Assembly (NCBI GenBank): GCA_006844665.1
Contig: SPJP01000028.1
Span: 1 to 35,437, forward strand
Length of the DNA stretch: 35,437 bases
Source: Paracoccaceae bacterium
GTDB lineage: Bacteria; Pseudomonadota; Alphaproteobacteria; Rhodobacterales; Rhodobacteraceae
Direction of reading: 5' to 3'
A program made the translations under genes and the position numbers. Positions 7,668 through 15,904 of the stretch are shown here, piece by piece; positions within the stretch are counted from its first letter, which is position 1, and every line of letters starts with the position of its first letter. The notes under the pieces are model-generated. The model did no database searches. It saw nothing but the letters and a program-made list of their open reading frames with translations, and was not told the DNA's origin.

Positions 7668-8653
7668 AGGTTACTTTCTTTCAACTGGTACCGGATCGTT
7701 TTTTCAGCTTTTGGCAAATCCGCGCGATCAAAAAGCGCCCGCGCCTTATCCCCTTTGCCCTGATACAGGATCCGCCGGAACGGCTCGTATTCCTTTAGGA
7801 CTTTCCTGACCTTATGGGGCATCGTCAAACCGCGCAGAACCTCTATCACCACGTCGTTTTCCCGGGCAAATAGCAGCGTCAAAACCCGGTAATGGCAGGT
7901 CACGGACCCATCCAAAAGCCCGTCAAACACAGGCCGCCCGCCCCCGTGTTTGTGGATCGCCAAAGGCAAGGCGATCTGGTCCAGCCATGGAAACATTGGC
8001 TGGCATTCCAACGCGGCCGGGGGCTCATCCCGAATAGCCACTGCGATCTGGGCAAAGCTGGCCGCAAAGGCGGCAGGGTCACGCCCAAAAAACCAACCCG
8101 CATTGAAATACAGATACCGTTCCCAATACTCATCCGGGAAATCAGGGTGCAAAGAGCTTTCGAAATCCAGCCCGAACTTATCATACAAACTGCGCCAAAC
8201 CGCGTCATAGCCCGGCCCGTACAGCTCGATGACCGGCCAGGTCGCTTCTCGCCGCATGGATGCGGACGGCCGGTCAAAATCAAACGGCACGCCCGACAAA
8301 GGGGCCAGATGCAATGTGTCAGTGTCAAAGAACACGAACGGCTCGCCAGCGGGCAAAATGCGCAGCGCTTCTATCTTGTTGCCATTGGGATAGCTTGCGC
8401 CGAACAGATGGCTTTCAAACGGCAAAACCTCGGCCCCTTGAACAGTCAAAAACGCCCGCACCGTATCGCTGATCCGGGGATCTGTCGGCCAGTTCGGGCC
8501 CGGCTGGGGTTCGGCAAAAATCAACCGCCCTTTGAAATCCGGATTTGCGGCCCGGAACGACACCGCGAACAACGCCGCTTCATATTCCAACCGACCAGCT
8601 TGAACGACCGCCAGAACGTTAAACTTTTCAGCGCCAGCTAATGGGTCTGCCAT
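7655..8653 (-). CDS. Putative glycosyltransferase-like protein with DxD motif
   Basis: A soluble protein of about 332 residues. The N-terminal part (FNVLAVVQAGRLEYEAALFA) and the strand FVFFDTDTLHLAP, with a DTD motif, look like a GT-A nucleotide-sugar-binding fold in which DxD binds a metal. Downstream FNAGWFFGRDP and PWLDQIALPLAI fit the acceptor side of such folds. I see no close named family. The start is uncertain. ATG 8653 (MADPLAG) is chosen; the frame is open back to a TTG at 8743 with residues that could be coding, and neither site has a strong ribosome site. Its stop overlaps the GT39 gene, suggesting both act on the same envelope glycan. Confidence 0.65.
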   Translation of the reverse strand: MADPLAGAEKFNVLAVVQAGRLEYEAALFAVSFRAANPDFKGRLIFAEPQPGPNWPTDPRISDTVRAFLTVQGAEVLPFESHLFGASYPNGNKIEALRILPAGEPFVFFDTDTLHLAPLSGVPFDFDRPSASMRREATWPVIELYGPGYDAVWRSLYDKFGLDFESSLHPDFPDEYWERYLYFNAGWFFGRDPAAFAASFAQIAVAIRDEPPAALECQPMFPWLDQIALPLAIHKHGGGRPVFDGLLDGSVTCHYRVLTLLFARENDVVIEVLRGLTMPHKVRKVLKEYEPFRRILYQGKGDKARALFDRADLPKAEKTIRYQLKESNLWLR

Positions 8654-8844
8654 GATCCGATCCGCAAAGGTTTCTGCCGGTTTATAGTCAGGTTCGCCCC
8701 CACGCGGAAAGCCGGGAATTGTAAAACCCCCGTTTATCCCCAAGCGCCCAGCCGTTGACAGCCTGAAAAAGCGGGAATAGGCAGGGGGCAGGCATTAGGC
8801 GCCACTTACGGATGCATGTCATCTGGGAAAGATCCTTTCACTTA

Positions 8845-8880
8845 TATGATTGTTACGGTTTCGGCCTAAGACCGAAGCCG
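8845..8880 (+). promoter_or_regulatory. Promoter -10 and leader hairpin upstream of MATE gene
   Basis: TATGAT at 8845-8850 is a good -10 box and would start RNA near 8857. Immediately there, 8856-8864 pairs with 8872-8880 (nine pairs, one G-U) around the 7-nt loop CCTAAGA. A second, weaker GC hairpin (CCCGC...GCGGG) follows before the ribosome site. The roughly 75-nt leader could be regulatory. No known riboswitch consensus was recognised. Confidence 0.4.
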
Positions 8881-8932
8881 AACGACGGAGCCCGCCCAGC
8901 CATTGGTGCGGGATCCCCAAAGGACCACGACT

Positions 8933-10318
8933 ATGCAAGACAGTTCCCAAAACACGTTTCTGACCGGCCCCCTAAGCAGCCTTTATGTAAAAACCGCCCT
9001 GCCCATTATCTTTGTGATGAGCATGACCGGGCTGTTGGCCATTGCCGACGCCTTCTTTCTGGGCCGCTATGTCGGGCCCGAGGCGTTGGCCGCCGTCACC
9101 TTGATGTTTCCCCTGTATATGCTGATGGTCGCGCTTTCGACATTGGTTGCCACGGGCATGTCCAGCATGCTTGCCAGAGCGTTGGGCGCAGACCGAATAT
9201 CGGATGCGCTTGGAATTTTTGCCGGGGCGCACGGGTTGGCTCTGGCCCTTGGGGCTGGGCTGATCCTGTTATTCTTTACCTTCGGCTCCCAAGCCGCCCA
9301 TTTGATGGCAGACGGTTCCGACGCTCTGGCAGATATGGGGCTGACCTATTTGCGCATTGCGGTGATCTTCTCGCCCTTGATGTTTGTACTGGGGGTGAAT
9401 TCAGACGCCCTGCGCAATGAAGGCAGGGTAGGATTAATGGCGGCCCTTAGCTTGCTGGTTTCCTTGGCCAATATCGCATTCAACTACGTGCTGATCGCGC
9501 AACTGAACATGGGCATCGGCGGGTCCGCCTATGGCACGGTGCTGGCCCAGTCGCTTGCCCTCGCGATCATCATGGTCTTTCGGGTTCGCGGCCAGACACA
9601 GCTGCGCCCCACAGCCTTTCTGACCCATTCCTTGTTCGGGCGCTGGGGTCGGATACTGGCCCTTGGCGCGCCGCAAAGCCTGAACTTTCTTGGCATCGCC
9701 ATGGGCTCTGCCGTAATCATCGCGGCCCTTCAGCTGAACCACAGCCCCAATTACGAAGACACCGTGTCAGCCTATGGCATTATCACCCGAATTCTGACCT
9801 TCGTCTTCATGCCAATGCTGGGGCTGTCCCAAGCCATGCAAACCATCACCGGCAATAATTTTGGCGCCCAGCTTTGGGACCGGTCTGACAAAAGCTTAAC
9901 CGTCGGGATCTCGCTGACCTTTGGATACTGCGTCATTGTTCAAATCGTGCTTTTCTTGTCCGCCCCTTGGCTTGGCGGCGCGTTTGTCGACGACCCCCAT
10001 GTCATTGCCGAGGTCGGACGCATTCTGCCTATGATCACAGCGATGATGTTTATCGCAGGGCCCCTTGCAATGATCAGCGGCTATTTTCAGGCCATCGGCG
10101 ACGCCCGACGCGCATTGATGCTGGGCCTGTCCAAGCAATACCTATTCGCCGTCCCATTGACCCTGATCCTGCCGCTCGCGATGGGCGAGTTTGGAATTTG
10201 GGCAGCCCCCCCCTTGGCCGAGCTTTTGCAGCTCACCCTCGTGGCCTTCGTTCTGGCCATCACAGCCAAAACCAAAGGGCTGGGCTGGGGCGTATTTCAC
10301 GCCGGTTCCGCCAAATAA
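8933..10318 (+). CDS. MATE family multidrug/cation antiporter
   Basis: A 461-residue inner-membrane exporter with about twelve hydrophobic helices in two homologous halves. Features of MATE (MatE) proteins are visible: MTGLLAIADAFFLGRYVGPEALAAV in the first helices, and the matching second-half region around GLSQAMQTITGNNFGAQ. Such proteins expel organic cations or drugs in exchange for Na+ or H+; the substrate is unknown. ATG 8933 is chosen because AAAGGA lies at 8919-8924. An ATG at 8903 would add ten poorly conserved residues. It is a single-gene unit, with a predicted structured leader in front that might sense a substrate. Confidence 0.92.
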   Translation: MQDSSQNTFLTGPLSSLYVKTALPIIFVMSMTGLLAIADAFFLGRYVGPEALAAVTLMFPLYMLMVALSTLVATGMSSMLARALGADRISDALGIFAGAHGLALALGAGLILLFFTFGSQAAHLMADGSDALADMGLTYLRIAVIFSPLMFVLGVNSDALRNEGRVGLMAALSLLVSLANIAFNYVLIAQLNMGIGGSAYGTVLAQSLALAIIMVFRVRGQTQLRPTAFLTHSLFGRWGRILALGAPQSLNFLGIAMGSAVIIAALQLNHSPNYEDTVSAYGIITRILTFVFMPMLGLSQAMQTITGNNFGAQLWDRSDKSLTVGISLTFGYCVIVQIVLFLSAPWLGGAFVDDPHVIAEVGRILPMITAMMFIAGPLAMISGYFQAIGDARRALMLGLSKQYLFAVPLTLILPLAMGEFGIWAAPPLAELLQLTLVAFVLAITAKTKGLGWGVFHAGSAK

Positions 10319-10385
10319 TTAGAACTTTAAAATACGCCACTGGGCTGTATTCTTTGATGAACCTGTCAAAATAGAGGTCTATTCC

Positions 10386-10652
10386 ATGCAATCCAGTACC
10401 TTCATTGCAATTTTCTTAATTCTGATTGCGGGGATTTTCGCCTTTAAGTTTTATCAAAACATAGTCCGGCGCAATTCATTGCGGCGGACGTCAGACGGCC
10501 TCTTTATCTGGGTCGAATGGAATGGCAAGGAATGCAGTTCACACCAAGACCCAAACGCTCCTGGCGGTGCATGGTACACTGACAACTCGGATAGCAACAG
10601 CTGGGGCGGCGATGGCGGTGACGCAGGAGGCGATGGTGGTGGCGGGGACTGA
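10386..10652 (+). CDS. Small membrane-anchored protein with Gly/Asp-rich tail
   Basis: An 88-residue protein with one N-terminal transmembrane helix (FIAIFLILIAGIFAFKFY). A short soluble part follows (GLFIWVEWNGKECSSHQD), and the last 20 residues are nearly all Gly and Asp with single Ser, Asn, Trp and Ala. AGAGG at 10373-10377 lies eight nt before ATG 10386. I know of no assigned function. Acidic glycine tails like this occur in uncharacterised proteobacterial membrane proteins and could bind cations or be low-complexity spacers (inference). It stands 67 nt after the MATE gene and may be cotranscribed with it. Confidence 0.7.
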   Translation: MQSSTFIAIFLILIAGIFAFKFYQNIVRRNSLRRTSDGLFIWVEWNGKECSSHQDPNAPGGAWYTDNSDSNSWGGDGGDAGGDGGGGD

Positions 10653-10769
10653 GCCCGGCTGCATATCCGGTTCAAGGGACTAGCCGGCGCCACGCATCTC
10701 TTGCGCCGAAACAGCCCGAATGCGGAATCTTGAAACAAGCGCCCCGCGGACCTGCCCCAAAGATCAGCC

Positions 10770-10802
10770 CGGTGTCAGTCCGGTGTCAGTCTGGTGCAAG
10801 TC
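10770..10802. repeat. Three tandem 11-nt units
   Basis: CGGTGTCAGTC occurs exactly at 10770-10780 and 10781-10791, followed by a variant TGGTGCAAGTC at 10792-10802. The unit is one helical turn long. It lies in the gene-poor gap. Its significance is unknown; slippage duplication is the simplest origin. Confidence 0.7.
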
Positions 10803-11027
10803 GCCCCCAACCAACCCGTTCCGAACATCGTGCAAGCGGTCTGGCCCAAGCGCCGGGACACAGACGCTTAACCGACGCAATACCGACGTTTTACAGCCCG
10901 GCAAAACTGACGGAAAAGAATACGAAAACCAGACCCGCGGACCCGGGTTGAGATTGAGCGAGCATTGGAAAGGGCGGCACGTAACCTCGGCCTCAGCGTG
11001 GGCAGACCCAGTAAAGACGACCAAGCA

Positions 11028-11050
11028 GGGGCGGCGTGTATAACCGCCCC
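11028..11050 (-). terminator. Hairpin after uxaA (possible weak terminator)
   Basis: GGGGCGG at 11028-11034 pairs with CCGCCCC at 11044-11050 around a 9-nt loop, 6 nt beyond the uxaA stop on the minus strand. No T tract follows on that strand, so it may be only a 3' protective stem. Confidence 0.35.
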
Positions 11051-11055
11051 GTGCG

Positions 11056-12579
11056 CTACATCACCGCGCCAATTTGCCAGGGTACAAATTCGTTATCCCC
11101 CAGACCCAGCGCTTCGGATTTTGTTGTCTGGCCAGAGGCAACAGCAAGAATATGCTGGAAAATTTCTTGGCCTTTATCCGCGATGCCGACCCCCTGGGAC
11201 ACCACATCCCCGGTGTTCAGATCCATGTCATCGGGCATTTTTTCAAACAACTGGTCCGAGGTCGCGACCTTGATTGTCGGGCTGGGCTTTGACCCAAATG
11301 CTGACCCGCGCCCAGTGGTAAACACAACCAATTGTGCCCCCCCAGCGATCTGACCCGTGGCCGAAACCGGATCATAGCCCGGCGTGTCCATAAAGACGAA
11401 GCCAGCAGCCTCGACCTTCTGGCCATAGTCATAAACCGCCGTCAGCGGGGTCGATCCTGCCTTGGCAACTGCGCCCAAGGATTTTTCGAGAATGGTCGTG
11501 ATCCCGCCCTGTTTATTGCCCGGGCTTGGGTTGTTGTCCAAAGACCCGCCATTCATCTGGGCGTAGTTTTCCCACCACTCGATCTGCTCGATCAGCTTGT
11601 TCGCAACATCCGCAGACGCCGCACGGCGCAACAACAATTGCTCTGCGCCGTACACCTCGGGTGTTTCCGACAGGATCGCCGTACCCCCTTGGGCCACGAT
11701 CAAATCGCTGGCGATCCCCAAAGCCGGGTTAGCCGTGATCGAGGAAAACCCATCCGAGCCGCCACATTGCAAACCAATCCGCAGTGCTGACACTGGCTGA
11801 GGGCTGCGTTTGGATTGGTTGACCGAAGGCAGGATCGACCGGACATGGTTCTTGATCGCCTCAATCGTTGCGCGCGTGCCGCCGGTGTCTTGGATCGTCA
11901 ATGCGTGGAACCGGTCCGTGCCCATATCCCCAAATTGCGCCTTCATCCGCGCGATTTGCATCACCTCGCAGCCCAGACCAACAATGATAGCAGCACCCAC
12001 ATTGGGATGGGTCGCGTGGCCCCACAAAACCCGGTCCAGAATGTCATAGCCGCGCCCGCTGGCCGCCATGCCACATCCCGTTCCATGGGCCAGGGCCACC
12101 ACCCCATCAACATCAGGGTAGTCGTCCAACAGGCCCGAAAGCTCGAGCTCGGACGCCGCGCGTTTGATCACCGTGGCCGAGCAGTTCACCGTGGCCACAA
12201 GCGCGATATAGTTTCGTGTGCCCACGCGCCCGTCCCCCCGCGCGTAGCCCTGAAATGTCAGCGGAGCAGCGTTCGGAATTGCCTGTTGGGCCAGCGCCAG
12301 ATCAGCACCAATCGCATAATCCTTGGCCGGGTTCGAGAACGCGCAGTTTTGGCTGTGCACATGCTCGCCTGCCTTTATGTCAGCGGTCGCTGTTCCAATG
12401 AACTGACCAAACTTAACCACCGGCTGCCCCGTGGCAATCTGCACGCGGGCGATCTTGTGGCCGGCGGACACAGGCGCAGGCAAGACCACGCCCAGACCCA
12501 AGGGGTCATCCCCTTGCACCGCCCGTTCTGTCACCACGGCGACGTTATCATTCGGATGGAGGATCAAGGGTTCAAACAT
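11056..12579 (-). CDS. uxaA: Altronate dehydratase (UxaA/GarD family)
   Basis: A 507-residue cytoplasmic dehydratase converting D-altronate to 2-keto-3-deoxygluconate. The N-terminal SAF domain (residues 1-80, with GEHVHSQN) is followed by the catalytic region containing GRVGTRNYIALV, TVNCSATV, HGTGCGM, GLQCGGSDGFS and TTGRGSAFG, all typical of the UxaA/GarD family. The length is close to E. coli UxaA (about 495). ATG 12579 overlaps the uxuA stop by 8 nt, has AAAGG upstream, and gives the usual MFEPLILHPNDN start. A longer frame from 12633 only reads into uxuA. It is the last gene of the hexuronate operon. Galactarate dehydratase is an alternative, but the context favours altronate. Confidence 0.9.
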   Translation of the reverse strand: MFEPLILHPNDNVAVVTERAVQGDDPLGLGVVLPAPVSAGHKIARVQIATGQPVVKFGQFIGTATADIKAGEHVHSQNCAFSNPAKDYAIGADLALAQQAIPNAAPLTFQGYARGDGRVGTRNYIALVATVNCSATVIKRAASELELSGLLDDYPDVDGVVALAHGTGCGMAASGRGYDILDRVLWGHATHPNVGAAIIVGLGCEVMQIARMKAQFGDMGTDRFHALTIQDTGGTRATIEAIKNHVRSILPSVNQSKRSPQPVSALRIGLQCGGSDGFSSITANPALGIASDLIVAQGGTAILSETPEVYGAEQLLLRRAASADVANKLIEQIEWWENYAQMNGGSLDNNPSPGNKQGGITTILEKSLGAVAKAGSTPLTAVYDYGQKVEAAGFVFMDTPGYDPVSATGQIAGGAQLVVFTTGRGSAFGSKPSPTIKVATSDQLFEKMPDDMDLNTGDVVSQGVGIADKGQEIFQHILAVASGQTTKSEALGLGDNEFVPWQIGAVM

Positions 12580-13744
12580 GGGATAGGCCTTTGATAACGC
12601 CACGAATTTCTGCCAAACCTCGCATCCGGCCAATCAGGGGATAGCCGGGGATCAGGTCCCGGTCCAAATCTGACAGCATGTGATGGCCGTGATCAGGCCG
12701 GAACGGGATTTCAAAGGACGGCTCGCCCGCCGCTTGCCGTTTGGATTGCGCGTCCAACAAGACTTTGATCAAGGCAACCATATCCGTATCGCCACCCAAA
12801 TGCTCGGCCTCTTCAAAGGATCCGTCGGGGTCTTTGTGCACATTGCGCAGATGGGCGAAATGGATGCGATCTGCCAGCTTTTCGGCAATTGCAACCACAT
12901 CATTGGCCGGGTTCGCCCCAAGCGAGCCTGAACACAAAGTCACCCCATTAGACGGGCTATCGTAGGCCGCCATAATCCAATCCAGATCGTCGCCGTTCGA
13001 CACAATCCGCGGCAAGCCCAGGATATCGCGGGGCGGGTCATCGGGATGGACGCAAAACTGCATGCCCAGCTCTTCGGCCGTTGGGACTACCTCTTGCAAG
13101 AAACGGCGATAGTTTTGCCGCAACGCGTCGCGATCAATCCCTTCATAGGTCTTTAAAACCGTGCGCAGCCCATCAACATCGTAGCGATCAAACGCACCGG
13201 GCAGGCCTGCCATGATGCTGGCCAACAGGGCGTCACGCTCGGCATCGGTGGAGCGTTGGAACCACGCCCCCGCCTTGGCCAGAACCTCGGTTGAATATTC
13301 AGCTTCTGCTTCATGACGGCCCAGCATGTGAACCTCGAACGCGGCCATGCGTACAGCATCAAACCGCAGGCAGGTCGCGCCGCTTGTGACAGGCGCGGCC
13401 AGATCGGTTCTTGTCCAGTCCAGCAACGGCATGAAGTTGTAGCAGATCGTCTTCACGCCATTTTCGGCCAAATTCGCCATGGATTGCCGGTAGTTGGCGA
13501 ACAAAGGGTCCAAGTCCCCTGACCCGGTTTTGATCCGTTCGTGCACCGGCAGGCTTTCGACAACAGTCCAGCCAAAGCCTGCCTCTGTGATCTGGGCTTT
13601 TCTGGCCGCAATCGCATCTGTCGGCCACACCTGGCCGTAGGGAATTTCATGCAGAGCGGTTACAATGTCCTGCGCACCGGTCTGGCGAATTTCCGCCAGC
13701 GAGATAGGATCATACCCGCCATACCAGCGCCAATTCTCTCTCAT
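12572..13744 (-). CDS. uxuA: Mannonate dehydratase
   Basis: A 390-residue UxuA-family TIM-barrel enzyme that dehydrates D-mannonate to 2-keto-3-deoxygluconate. It begins MRENWRWYGGYDPISL, characteristic of the family. It carries the metal-ligand segments CVHPDDPP, LCSGSLGANPAND, HFAHLRNVHKDPDGSF and RPDHGHHML, supplying Cys, His and Asp ligands. Full length compared with E. coli UxuA (394). Its ATG overlaps the uxuB stop (TCAT at 13741-13744 on the plus strand, an ATGA overlap), and its own stop overlaps uxaA, so the three are translationally coupled. Confidence 0.95.
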   Translation of the reverse strand: MRENWRWYGGYDPISLAEIRQTGAQDIVTALHEIPYGQVWPTDAIAARKAQITEAGFGWTVVESLPVHERIKTGSGDLDPLFANYRQSMANLAENGVKTICYNFMPLLDWTRTDLAAPVTSGATCLRFDAVRMAAFEVHMLGRHEAEAEYSTEVLAKAGAWFQRSTDAERDALLASIMAGLPGAFDRYDVDGLRTVLKTYEGIDRDALRQNYRRFLQEVVPTAEELGMQFCVHPDDPPRDILGLPRIVSNGDDLDWIMAAYDSPSNGVTLCSGSLGANPANDVVAIAEKLADRIHFAHLRNVHKDPDGSFEEAEHLGGDTDMVALIKVLLDAQSKRQAAGEPSFEIPFRPDHGHHMLSDLDRDLIPGYPLIGRMRGLAEIRGVIKGLSHV

Positions 13745-15183
13745 GCCATTGTTCGCTTTTCGATGGCAGCCCGCACGCCCAGGGCCCAGATGTCTTCTGC
13801 GGCTTCGGTCACGGGGTCCTGCAATTTACCTGCCAGATCAGCCGGGAAAATCTCGCGGATTGAAAGAAGGGCTGCGACCTTGGCTTGGGGCGTGTCGGCG
13901 GCATCAGACAAGGCGGCCAAGTTATCGGCCATCGGGTCTTTCACCTCGATCGGGTTGCCACTTTCGTCCACGGCCCCGACGTAGCGCATCCAAGCGGCCA
14001 CGGCCAAACACAGCATCGGCGCGCTTTGGCCCGCTTCGAACGTGTCGCGCAATGTTCCCAACAAGCGCTGCGGCAATTTCTGGCTGCCATCCATCGCGAT
14101 CTGCCATGTCCGGTGGCGGATATTCCCGTTGGCGTAGCGATCAAACAATGCATCCGCATAAGATCCCAAGTCCACCCCAGGCGGGGGCGTCACGGTTGGC
14201 AAAATCTCGGCCCATAGCGCGCGGGCAAAGGTGCCAAAAACAGGGTCGCCAACGGTTTGGGCAATCGTTTCGTGCCCGGCCAAATACCCGGAATAGGCCA
14301 AGGCGGAATGGGTGCCGTTTAACATACGCAGCTTCATGTCTTCATGGGCGCTGACATTGGCGACCAGTTCGGCCCCGGCGGCGGCGAAATCTGGGCGCTG
14401 TCCGCCCACGAAATCATCCTCGATCGCCCATTGAGAAAACGGCTCGTGCATCACGGGGGCCGCATCGTGATACCCTGTTAAAGCCTGCACAGTGGCGATG
14501 TCATCTGCCGTGGTTGCCGGGGTGATCCGGTCGACCATTGTGCAAGGGAACCGGCCGAAATCCTTGATCCACTGGGCCAGATCCGGGTCAATCAAACCCG
14601 CCAATTCCAGCACCAGACCCTGAACCAGGCGCCCGTTGTCAGGCAGGTTATCGCAGGTCAGAATGGTAAAAGGGGGACGGCCCAATGCCCGGCGCATTTG
14701 CAAAGCGCGGACCAAGTAGCCAAGGGCAGATACCGGCACGTCATGGGCCAGGTCATGCTGAATATCGGGATGGTCCGCGTTCAGGCGACCGGTCGCAGGG
14801 TGGTGGCAATAGCCCTTCTCGGTCACGGTCAAAGACACGATCTTGACCGAGGCTGCGGCCATCGCATCCAAAACGGCTTGGGGGTTCTCGGGCGCGACCA
14901 ACACGTCATTCAAAACCTCGATCGCCCGAGGCGTTGCCCCCGTGGGGTCCAAGGAAACTGACGTATAGGCCCAGTCCTGATCTTGTAGCGCGTCGCGCGT
15001 TGTCGCACTGCGCAAGGAAACCCCGACAATCCCCCAATCGCCCCCAGACGCCTGCATCGCATCCGCGACATACACGCAGCCAAAGGCCCGAAAAAAGGCC
15101 CCTAGGCCCAAATGCACGATACCAGTGTTCGGTCGATCAGCGGTTTGTCTTTTCAAACGATTAGCGGGCAAGCCAGCCTCCAT
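13741..15183 (-). CDS. uxuB: Fructuronate reductase (mannitol dehydrogenase family)
   Basis: A long-chain polyol dehydrogenase of up to 480 residues, reducing D-fructuronate to D-mannonate with NADH. It shows the N-terminal NAD-binding motif GIVHLGLGAFFRAF, then TVTEKGYCHHP, DRITPAT, and the catalytic Lys-x4-Asn-x2-His pattern in MKLRMLNGTHSALAYSG. ATG 15183 overlaps the kduD end by 23 nt. TTG 15171 is an alternative start, placed five nt after GGAGG, and would shorten the protein by four residues. No separate tagaturonate reductase (uxaB) is present, though altronate dehydratase is, so this enzyme may reduce both keto-uronates (inference). Confidence 0.92.
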   Translation of the reverse strand: MEAGLPANRLKRQTADRPNTGIVHLGLGAFFRAFGCVYVADAMQASGGDWGIVGVSLRSATTRDALQDQDWAYTSVSLDPTGATPRAIEVLNDVLVAPENPQAVLDAMAAASVKIVSLTVTEKGYCHHPATGRLNADHPDIQHDLAHDVPVSALGYLVRALQMRRALGRPPFTILTCDNLPDNGRLVQGLVLELAGLIDPDLAQWIKDFGRFPCTMVDRITPATTADDIATVQALTGYHDAAPVMHEPFSQWAIEDDFVGGQRPDFAAAGAELVANVSAHEDMKLRMLNGTHSALAYSGYLAGHETIAQTVGDPVFGTFARALWAEILPTVTPPPGVDLGSYADALFDRYANGNIRHRTWQIAMDGSQKLPQRLLGTLRDTFEAGQSAPMLCLAVAAWMRYVGAVDESGNPIEVKDPMADNLAALSDAADTPQAKVAALLSIREIFPADLAGKLQDPVTEAAEDIWALGVRAAIEKRTMA

Positions 15184-15904
15184 CTACGTTAAGTGTTGCA
15201 CCGTGGATGTAGCCAGCAGCAGGTGTGCACAGATAAACCGCCGCCCCTGCAATGTCCGAGGCTTGGCCCCAGCGCCCCGCCGGGATGCGTTCCAGAATAG
15301 CAGCGTTGCGGTCAGGATCCGCCCGTAAGGCTTCGGTGTTTTTTGTTTCGATATATCCGGGGGCAACCGCGTTTACGTTGATGCCTTTTTCCGCCCATTC
15401 ATTGGCCAGCAATTTGGTTAGACCGGCCACCCCGTGTTTGGCGGCTGTGTAAGACGGCACCCGGATGCCGCCCTGAAAAGACAGCAAAGACGCGATATTG
15501 ACGACAGCGCCGCCGCGCCCGGCGCGAAGTGCTTCGCGAGCAAAAGCTTGGGTTGTAAAGAACAGGGCCTTCAGGTTCACATCCATCACCGCGTCCCAGT
15601 CTTCTTCGGTGAAATCTACCGCGTCGGCACGCCGGATAATGCCCGCATTGTTGATCAGAATGTCGATGTCTTGTCCGGCAAACAAAGTTTGCCCCGCCAT
15701 GGGGTCAGCGAAATCCACCAAAATGGACGAGGCCGTGCCCCCCGCTGCTGTGATCAAATCAATCGTATGATCGCTGGCCCGGCGCCCTGCGCACAAAACC
15801 TCGGCCCCGGCCTGGGACAGCCCGACAGCAATAGCCTGACCAATGCCTGAGTTTGCGCCCGTGACCAATGCCCGGCGACCTGTCAGCGAAAAATGGTTGC
15901 TCAC
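15161..15904 (-). CDS. kduD: 2-keto-3-deoxygluconate oxidoreductase (SDR, KduD-like)
   Basis: A 247-residue short-chain dehydrogenase that reduces 2,5-diketo-3-deoxygluconate to 2-keto-3-deoxygluconate with NADH. The cofactor motif TGANSGIG is at residues 15-22. NNAG, the catalytic Ser in NIASLLSFQGG, and Tyr-x3-Lys in SYTAAKHG are all present. The end NVDGGWLAR is typical. The start is GTG 15904: it forms a GTGA overlap with the kduI stop and has GGAGG eight nt upstream. A longer frame to 16015 reads only into kduI. It follows kduI directly, as in pectin and alginate catabolic loci. Confidence 0.93.
   Translation of the reverse strand: MSNHFSLTGRRALVTGANSGIGQAIAVGLSQAGAEVLCAGRRASDHTIDLITAAGGTASSILVDFADPMAGQTLFAGQDIDILINNAGIIRRADAVDFTEEDWDAVMDVNLKALFFTTQAFAREALRAGRGGAVVNIASLLSFQGGIRVPSYTAAKHGVAGLTKLLANEWAEKGINVNAVAPGYIETKNTEALRADPDRNAAILERIPAGRWGQASDIAGAAVYLCTPAAGYIHGATLNVDGGWLAR

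Larger units (their letters stand above)
10653..11055. other. Intergenic stretch with no convincing gene
   Basis: About 400 nt between the small membrane protein and uxaA. Open frames here are short, conflicting and mostly Arg/Pro-rich. One frame, 10911-11043, reads like protein (EIERALERAARNLGLSVGRP) but is preceded by stops, so it may be a relic or chance. A 6-bp hairpin lies at 10685-10708. Three 11-nt tandem units are annotated separately. Confidence 0.5.

Noticed and set aside
7892-8641. Plus-strand open frame antisense to the DxD protein
   Set aside because: It contains no recognisable motif, and the opposite strand has the credible protein.
8856-8932. Guanidine (ykkC-type) or yybP-ykoY riboswitch before the MATE gene
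   Set aside because: The conserved loop and core sequences of these classes are not present; only generic hairpins are seen.
10720-11043. 107-codon plus-strand frame in the intergenic gap
   Set aside because: The sequence is unlike a folded protein, has no ribosome site, and conflicts with other equally weak frames.
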